The notes under the pieces are model-generated. The model did no database searches and was not told the DNA's origin. It worked only from the letters and a program-made list of their open reading frames with translations. Position numbers and translations under genes: made by a program. A stretch of DNA of 64,000 bases from Dastarcus helophoroides (taxonomy: Eukaryota > Arthropoda > Insecta > Coleoptera > Bothrideridae), in the NCBI GenBank assembly GCA_028583605.1, contig CM053327.1, positions 4,587,316 through 4,651,315 of the forward strand. Reading direction: 5' to 3'. The first letter of the stretch is position 1. The number at the start of each line of letters is the position of its first letter. Below are positions 60,301 through 64,000 of the stretch, piece after piece.

Positions 60301-63300
60301 ACATGTTGAACAATTTTATAATGCTGCTTTAAATTTACTTTTTTTGTGATACATGTAACATTTATAAAACAAGCAAATAAAATGTGAATGAAAGTAATCA
60401 TACTTCGCAAAGAAGATACAAAGAATATGTAACATTTTTTATAATATTATACTTAAAAATTACAAATTTTTATCACAAGAAGCTAGAGTGTTTGTTTATT
60501 AGGTATTTAAATATAATAATAGGTTCAAATTTTAGTTGCCGTTGAAGAATTTTATCGTCTGATCGAGAAAAGTAACAATACATATTTAAATAACCAGTAA
60601 TTTATGGCATACAAAGTATTTAAAAAAAGTTGTAGATAGTTAAAAATGCGATTTAATCACTGAAGAAAATAAGGGGTGCTCCTTTAAAAATAAGCGTGTT
60701 TTGGCCATTCGAAACTCTTTAGACGGGAATTGATCACCCTCTGTGATATTTTAAAAACCTAAATAAAGGATTTATTTAAGCAGTTGTTTGTACTCTAATG
60801 CACAGACCAATAGGTTTGAACATTTATTAGGTTCGAAGTTTGGAAACCAAATACCGGTTTCGATCTTGTTAGATCTCGTCAGTTTGGTATATCCAACTCG
60901 AATGCTAACAAATGTTCCGACAAGTAAGTACTAAAACATTCACAGATGTGAAGCGTGTGACTCTTAGTACTACCACCTATTGGTCCACAGAGAAACTACA
61001 GCCATCGCCAACAATGTCGTATGCAAGTAGAATGCAGCCTAGACAACAAATTCATGCAGCCCTCCAGGCGTGTATAGTGAATCATAGGTAGCTGAACTAC
61101 CAACAGTTGAAACACTGCTAACTAGCGAAGCGGTTGCTCTCTAAGAAAGTTCCCAGAAGGCAAGGATTCTAATGCACAGACCAATAGGTTTGAACATTTA
61201 TTACATTCGAAGTTTAGAAACCAAATACCGGTTTCGATCTTGTTAGATCTCGTCAGTTTGGTATATCCAACTTGAATGCTAACAAATGTTCCGACAAGTA
61301 TGTACTAAAACATTTACATTACGCGATAAGTTGCCATCTAAATAACTTGATCAATGGTAAATATTTAAAAAATCTTTTGCTACAACTACCCTTTAGTTTG
61401 TATACGGAATTAGAAAATCAAATAAAAAGTACAAGTTGTATTATAAAAAAATGAAGTTGGTGCCTGAGTAAAAAAATTATGCACCCTGTGTACTCTGCTA
61501 TATTTTACTTTTGTAGAGCTTTGGAAAAGAGGACGAATTACTCCTTAAAAGTTTTTCATAATTTCAGTCGCTGATGAGATATCTAGGTAGACACCGTGTA
61601 TAAATGCAATTGTACCTTCAAGAGACTTAACGGTCTGGGCTTAATATCGGCAAATATCACCCACCAAAATACTTGTTTTTGGTAATAATAATTTTCCTGA
61701 TAGAAAGGTTTATTTAGTACCTGCAATTATTTTTAGAGTGCATGCTGCTTTCGTGAGAAATATTACAATTACCTTATCATAATTCTGTTCAATATTTAAT
61801 TAGATCGCTAGTAATGACATTACTTACAATTAGATAAAATTTATATACAGAGTCAGTCAAAAAGAATTAGCCCACACCAAACTGAAGACACTAGATACCA
61901 AAATATAACAACATGAGTTATATCGAAGTTGTCGCTTTGCGAGATACAGGCGTTCAAAGTTTTATTTTGTTTTTCTGAAATTTCTCAATAATTAGGAAAG
62001 TTTTGATAATACAAATCTAAAAATCTAAAGTTTATGTTTTTTTGTGTGAAAATTACGAATTTAGAACTTATTTCGACCTTTCTCCTAGGGCCCGCTAGGT
62101 TCACCGTTTATTATCTAGGTAAATATGACATATTTTGTTGATCTTTCGAGTAACGCTTAAATGAAGTATAAAATATAAGAAAATGATCAATTCTACAAAG
62201 GGAAAGTTCTCTTCTTTAATCCATCCAAATCCAACTGCATTATATGTTTAATATATTTTTTCACGAACATATGTTAACATATTTTTTCAAATTTGAAGGA
62301 TTTATTTTATCATTCTCTTCAGAAGTTGCGGCAAATATTCCAAGAAGCCACAAATTCATTTACAAGTAATAGGGAAATTTTGATTTTCGCAATTAAGAAA
62401 TTGTAATTAAAATTTATTTATGTAGGTGGCAGACCAATTCAACATTATATTTGAAGATTGTCATTGTCTCTACTGCCAATAACTGTTATTGTGGTGTGGT
62501 GTTGCTTTAATTGCTTTAGATATCTACGTATCGTACATATTTTGAGGGAACGGACTGGCCCTTGGTTTTCTTGAAAAACTGATACACACATCTTATTCTC
62601 TCAAATTAAGAAAGATTAAAAAACACAATAATAGTTGCTCCAACGGGTTTCGATAGCCAAGCGATCATCTTCAGAGAGTAACTCTCTGAATAGCTTGGCT
62701 ATCGAAAGGGGTTATAGCAACTGCTGGTGTGTTTTTTAATTTTTCTTGGTTTTAGGGGACAAGATTTGTGTATCAATACTTTCAATAAAAAAACCTAGCC
62801 AAATACATCTAACCTCTTAAATTCAAATAACTTAAAAACTGATATAATTAGACGATGTAAACAATAGTACCTTTTCTGTGTACAATTGGACACAGCATGC
62901 TCCAGGGGCCAGGATCAAAATGAGACGTAATTCGTAATTCTGACACCGAAAAACATAGAGTTATTAAATTTTAAATTTGTAGCGTAAAAACTTTCTCAAT
63001 TACTGAGAAATATCTAAATAAAATTTAAATTTTAAACGCCCTACATTTTATCTACTAAAATCTATTAACAATAAATACAACAAGAAAGAATAAATATTCT
63101 ACGATGATTCTATAAATATTTGATATGCCCGGATCTGGTTTCGTCTTTCAGCATAGTTGATGGTTGTACCATATATCTCTTAAACCAGCGACATTGGTAT
63201 GAAGGATGTTGCGTTTAATCGTATTATTTTGGTGTCTAACATTTCCAGTTTAGCATTGGCTCATTTTTTCTGACCACCCTGAATATTAAAATATCAGTTT

Positions 63301-63565
63301 TTGAGAGTGATCAAAATACCTTTAAATTATACCTATTATCATACATCCAAGTTGGCTGGATCTTTAGGCATTGTCTATCTATAAGTTCCCCTATATACGT
63401 AAAAGAGCTTATCATGTAGTGTATACATTGTGGCCCAGAAGGCATATTTGTTACATTAAACTCGTAGGGCCAATATCCCGGTAGTGGAAGTTTGAACGAT
63501 ATGGAGGTACGGTAGTAACCATCAGGAAAGAAGCTTGCGAATATTTTAACGACTTGCTCATTACT
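45076..63565 (-). CDS. PI-PLC X domain-containing protein, gene B (5' partial, four exons identified)
   Basis: Joins 63333-63565, 58655-58837, 58295-58596 and 45076-45392 on the minus strand, about 344 residues, with introns of 4495, 58 and 12902 bp. The N-terminal part seen (FPDGYYRTSISFKLPLPG, GPQCIHYMIS, CLKIQPTWMYDNR) is the beta-rich region that precedes the X domain in insect relatives. The X domain then follows: first His in MVIPGTHDSGSY, GIRYLDLRIGYY with the conserved Asp and Arg, second His in FYINHDIV, the strand EVIILDIHRF, PTLDDIWAANKNIIICFADK and SPWLW. It ends VATDFFLGNNIINTAI, IAINVNR and stop. All active-site positions I know are present, so it is probably a working lipase-type enzyme, perhaps secreted. 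Exons encoding the start lie beyond 64000. It is convergent with gene A and has the same splice phases. Confidence 0.87.
45788..46850 (+). mobile_element. Transposon D, copy D3 (left arm plus transposase start)
   Basis: The tip ACTGTGTCCCACCCGAAAGC follows TA. The left arm runs to about 46730 and then reads into the transposase N-terminus on the plus strand (AATGAAAATGCTGAAATAGC, NENAEIA). The arm itself carries the DUF4817-like FSARYPDKIKPS segment at about 46632-46670. Truncated after that. Confidence 0.65.
46851..48309. other. intronic sequence, no recognisable gene
   Basis: Includes a short (TCTA)n tract at 46921-46938. A 68-codon hydrophobic frame at 47479-47685 has no recognisable family and no splice support. 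Confidence 0.4.
48847..49177 (+). mobile_element. Solo LTR (331 bp)
   Basis: Begins TGTAACAAAATG, ends GCAAGCAACA, with ATAT duplicated at 48843-48846 and 49178-49181. Contains a TATA box (TATAAAT at 49024) and an initiator TCAGT about 25 bp downstream (49047-49051), so it reads on the plus strand. Removing it and one ATAT gives the LINE frame DVRKHIKSM. The 4-bp duplication fits a Ty3/gypsy-type integrase. It is not the LTR of the 11-22 kb array. Confidence 0.88.
49414..49692 (+). mobile_element. 3' end of a second LINE with 12-bp target duplication
   Basis: Flanked by AGCAGTATGAGT at 49402-49413 and 49693-49704. Encodes a zinc-knuckle-like end CRGCLEEDESVEHVMCHC, then, past stops, ASLREAHPRDVLQLLNKVGW, as in the C-termini of R1/Jockey-like LINEs. 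A short 3' tail without poly(A) follows. Severe 5' truncation, as is usual for target-primed insertion. Confidence 0.88.
50866..51890. other. intronic sequence, no recognisable gene
   Basis: AT-rich; nothing recognised apart from the repeat-like GTGACATTTTTATTTCATTA stretch near its end. Confidence 0.35.
51894..52091. mobile_element. hAT-type MITE, about 200 bp
   Basis: Ends CAGCGTTTCCCAAACTTT and, inverted, CACTGTTTCCTAAATAGTGG, a hAT-type terminal sequence. Internal CGCGACCCACTAAA pairs with the GGGTCGTGACCCAC side. No clean 8-bp target duplication. Confidence 0.6.
52092..53023. other. intronic sequence, no recognisable gene
   Basis: AT-rich; no repeat boundary or gene recognised. Confidence 0.35.
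53024..53144. repeat. Small palindromic element with a GC-rich loop
   Basis: The left arm ATGATACGCTTGTTAAAAGT pairs with the complement of ACTTTTAACACTTGTATCAT. The loop reads TCGCCCGCTACGCTCGTTCC. About 120 bp; folds as a hairpin. Confidence 0.65.
53145..53869. other. repeat-like sequence without clear boundaries
   Basis: TACAGGATGTCCAAACAAC (53293) and TACGGGATGTTCAAAAATG (53592) are direct relatives, and AAACACCCTGTATTTTA follows near 53664. Probably decayed transposon termini. Confidence 0.4.
53870..54640 (-). pseudogene. Tc1-like transposase, degenerate
   Basis: The minus strand reads RTVVLSSAEIMNKGP, LHNSARASFDGGSLMFQEG, a VDYAELVLLSKGTIKLKY segment, FAPFVATNF, a stop, LLQDNAPLYLVRQVMNYRDV (second catalytic Asp in QDNAP), then HLNPTKHSWDYPTNVRGHRL and GNHNHLTNALTR. 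The third acidic residue falls in HLNPTKHSW, where Tc1 has DLNPIEHAWD, so the key Glu is Lys here. Stops and frameshifts throughout. This is a different Tc1/mariner lineage from D and E. Confidence 0.65.
54641..55220. other. intronic sequence, no recognisable gene
   Basis: May include the 5' end of the Tc1 element; no termini recognised. Confidence 0.35.
55221..56897. mobile_element. Transposon D, copy D4 (both arms, no transposase)
   Basis: The left tip CAGTGTGTCCCACCTGGAAT pairs with the right end, whose complement reads CTGTGTGTTCCACGAGGAAT. The arms mirror each other along about 700-800 bp (for example CGGAAGCTGACACCAACGT against TTGGTGTCAATTTTCGG). The centre at 56060-56240 keeps part of the N-terminal coding stretch but no catalytic region. 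A foldback, nonautonomous member of the D1 family. Confidence 0.75.
56898..58294. other. intronic sequence, no recognisable gene
   Basis: A CTACACCCGGTATATCTGAA motif at 57901 resembles a transposon end. No coding signal. Confidence 0.35.
58295..58596 (-). CDS. Gene B exon: X-domain middle with second catalytic His
   Basis: 302 nt. Acceptor TTGTTGCAG, donor GGTATGT. Encodes FYINHDIVKI, FLHLAPREVIILDIHRF and PTLDDIWAAN. Length and phases identical to gene A's 24514-24815. Confidence 0.87.
58655..58837 (-). CDS. Gene B exon: X-domain start with first catalytic His
   Basis: Acceptor CTCTTTCAG, donor GGGTACG. Encodes GNMVIPGTHDSGSY and YEQLVWGIRYLDLRIGYYPD, with the Asp and Arg retained. The 58-bp intron separates it from the next exon. 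Confidence 0.87.
59126..59218. repeat. Small palindromic element
   Basis: TATTCTACAACA...GGCATATTC pairs with GAATATGCC...TGTTGTAGA around a GAGCGAAAAGTTTCGCGA centre. Same style as 53024-53144. Confidence 0.65.
59219..59582. other. repeat-like intronic sequence
   Basis: Contains TACAGGGTGTTTAAATTGCC at 59334, a transposon-end-like motif, but no partner end was found. Confidence 0.4.
59583..60790. mobile_element. Foldback element G with an internal tandem duplication
   Basis: The arms 59583-59868 and 60515-60790 are inverted copies (GGTATTTAGGTTTTTAAAAT against ATTTTAAAAACCTAAATAAA; CTTATTT and AGAACACCC/GGGTGCTCC; GATCAGTCGATAAAATTC against GAATTTTATCGTCTGATC). Inside, a unit of about 170 bp is repeated twice near 59826-60075 (TGCAACTAAAATTTTGACAA and TGCAACTAAAATTTCGACAA). 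No coding capacity. Confidence 0.65.
60846..60888 (-). ncRNA. Hammerhead ribozyme (type I), copy 1
   Basis: On the minus strand in order: ACCAAA (stem I), CTGACGA (core, fits CUGANGA), GATCT-AACA-AGATC (5-bp stem II, 4-nt loop), GAA, ACCGGT (palindromic minimal stem III), A (cleavage position), TTTGGT (pairs with ACCAAA). All invariant core bases are present. Stem III has no loop, so cleavage may need a dimer, as proposed for short-stem-III hammerheads in satellites and Penelope elements. Confidence 0.8.
61220..61262 (-). ncRNA. Hammerhead ribozyme (type I), copy 2
   Basis: Identical over all 43 nt to copy 1 and exactly 374 bp away, although flanking bases differ (GAAGTTTAGAAA against GAAGTTTGGAAA). 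Same core, stems and cleavage position. Confidence 0.8.
61317..61847. other. intronic sequence, no recognisable gene
   Basis: AT-rich; nothing recognised beyond CACCCTGTGTAC-like and CACCGTGTATAA-like motifs typical of decayed transposon ends. Confidence 0.35.
61848..63281. mobile_element. Long-TIR element K
   Basis: The left end CAGAGTCAGTCAAAAAGAAT pairs with the right end, whose complement reads CAGGGTGGTCAGAAAAAATG. The arms share AATTTCTCAATAATTAGGAA against the complement of TTCTCAATTACTGAGAAAT, and AATTACGAATT words, for about 250 bp. The right arm carries a private insertion of about 120 bp. The interior is interrupted by the hairpin repeat at 62548-62785. No transposase recognised. 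The element ends 52 bp from gene B's exon. Confidence 0.6.
62548..62785. repeat. Hairpin repeat with hammerhead-like remnants on both strands
   Basis: GGGAACGGACTGGCCCTTGG opens it, as at 11219. 62581-62670 pairs with 62671-62774; the centre TTCAGAGAGTAACTCTCTGAA is a perfect palindrome. The minus strand reads CTGAAGATGATC, then TTGGCTATCGAAACCC, close to a hammerhead core; the plus-strand copy lacks seven central bases. Confidence 0.6.
63333..63565 (-). CDS. Gene B exon: N-terminal domain upstream of the X domain
   Basis: Acceptor CTTTTTCAG, donor AGGTATAA. 233 nt, entered in phase 0 and left with two bases, joining R of MYDNR to EKIGNRRL. Encodes PDGYYRTSISFKLPLPGYWP and GPQCIHYMISS. Gene A's counterpart was not found. 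Confidence 0.8.
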
Positions 63566-64000
63566 CTGAAAAAGAAAATAATAATACAGTTTAAAATTTA
63601 AATTGTCTCAATTTTATCTTAATGCTAAGTCAAACATTTGGAACTAAAAGAAAAGTTTAGGTCTTCTATGTACCTATAACAATTTCCTCCGAAATATAAG
63701 TTTCTTTGACTCAGCACTGTATGACTCTTATTGACATTGTTTATTAGATATCATGCAGTATTGCAATTATAGAAAACAAAAATGTTTATGCCTTAAAAAT
63801 TCAGCAATCTCAAAAATTAAAACTAAATTTGGTTTCTTAAATGTAATACCCAATTATTTTTCATTTTCATAGAACATACGTATTATTACTTAAAGGCGAT
63901 CAATGTGATTTTCATTTTATACTACGAAACGACTATTTAAAAACACTTTTTCTAAATATCTAACATAGCGGTCTTTTGTTTAAATTTTATTCAGGCCAAC
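63566..64000. other. upstream intron of gene B to window edge
   Basis: No further exon recognised; the signal-peptide exon expected from relatives must lie beyond the window. Confidence 0.4.

Larger units (their letters stand above)
60794..61316 (-). repeat. 374-bp tandem repeat, 1.4 copies, carrying hammerhead motifs
   Basis: TCTAATGCACAGACCAATAG at 60794 recurs at 61168; the two copies stay very similar through AAATGTTCCGACAAGTA, then the second stops near 61312. Each copy carries the same 43-nt hammerhead motif on the minus strand. It lies directly after foldback G, inside gene B's intron in sense orientation. Confidence 0.85.
58838..63332 (-). other. 4.5-kb intron of gene B
   Basis: Donor AGGTATAA, acceptor TTTCAG. 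Holds a small palindrome, foldback G, the hammerhead-bearing tandem repeat, long-TIR element K and a nested hairpin repeat. Length is unusual compared with the 58-bp intron next to it. Confidence 0.8.

Noticed and set aside
1..64000. tRNA, rRNA, CRISPR array, bacterial operon or prophage
   Set aside because: None seen; split genes with GT-AG introns and eukaryotic transposons argue against a prokaryotic origin.

Overview
This looks like a repeat-dense, AT-rich stretch of an insect nuclear genome. I infer an insect, possibly a beetle, from the repertoire: Tc1/mariner elements with long inverted repeats, hAT elements, Jockey/CR1-like and other LINEs, a Penelope fragment, a Ty3/gypsy element and 50-60 bp introns. 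No rRNA, tRNA, CRISPR array or operon was seen. The only host genes I can support are two members of an insect PI-PLC X-domain family that point towards each other. Gene A is on the plus strand (exons 24278-24463, 24514-24815, 31204-31916). Gene B is on the minus strand (exons 63333-63565, 58655-58837, 58295-58596, 45076-45392). They share splice phases and a 302-nt exon, so they are paralogues. Both lack their 5' exons here. Gene B keeps the catalytic residues; gene A has Q and K where the active-site Asp and Arg should be, plus a long Ser/Thr/Pro-rich tail.

Layout. 0-11 kb: hAT remnant; Tc1/mariner-type element D1 with very long terminal inverted repeats (TIRs); element H1; two LINE remnants, one split by the long-TIR element E. 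11.3-22.2 kb: a three-LTR array of a Ty3/gypsy element (LTR-internal-LTR-internal-LTR, minus strand), both gag-pol copies broken by different single-base indels. 22.2-31.9 kb: element H2 with a nested MITE, then gene A, whose 6.4-kb intron carries MITEs, a LINE fragment and elements H3 and F. 32-45 kb: hAT and LINE remnants, a 7-bp microsatellite, a second MITE copy, half of D2 abutting a Penelope GIY-YIG fragment, a family of inverted repeats (R), and a LINE 3' end. 45-63.6 kb: gene B, whose 12.9-kb intron holds D3, a LINE containing a solo LTR and a second LINE's 3' end, a hAT MITE, a Tc1 pseudogene and D4. Its 4.5-kb intron holds foldback elements and a 374-bp tandem repeat.

The most interesting signal is in that 374-bp repeat. 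Each copy carries an identical 43-nt motif that fits a complete type-I hammerhead ribozyme on the minus strand, the sense strand of gene B, so both would be transcribed inside its pre-mRNA. Several nested insertions can be proved from the sequence, because removing the insert and one target duplication restores the reading frame of the host LINE.
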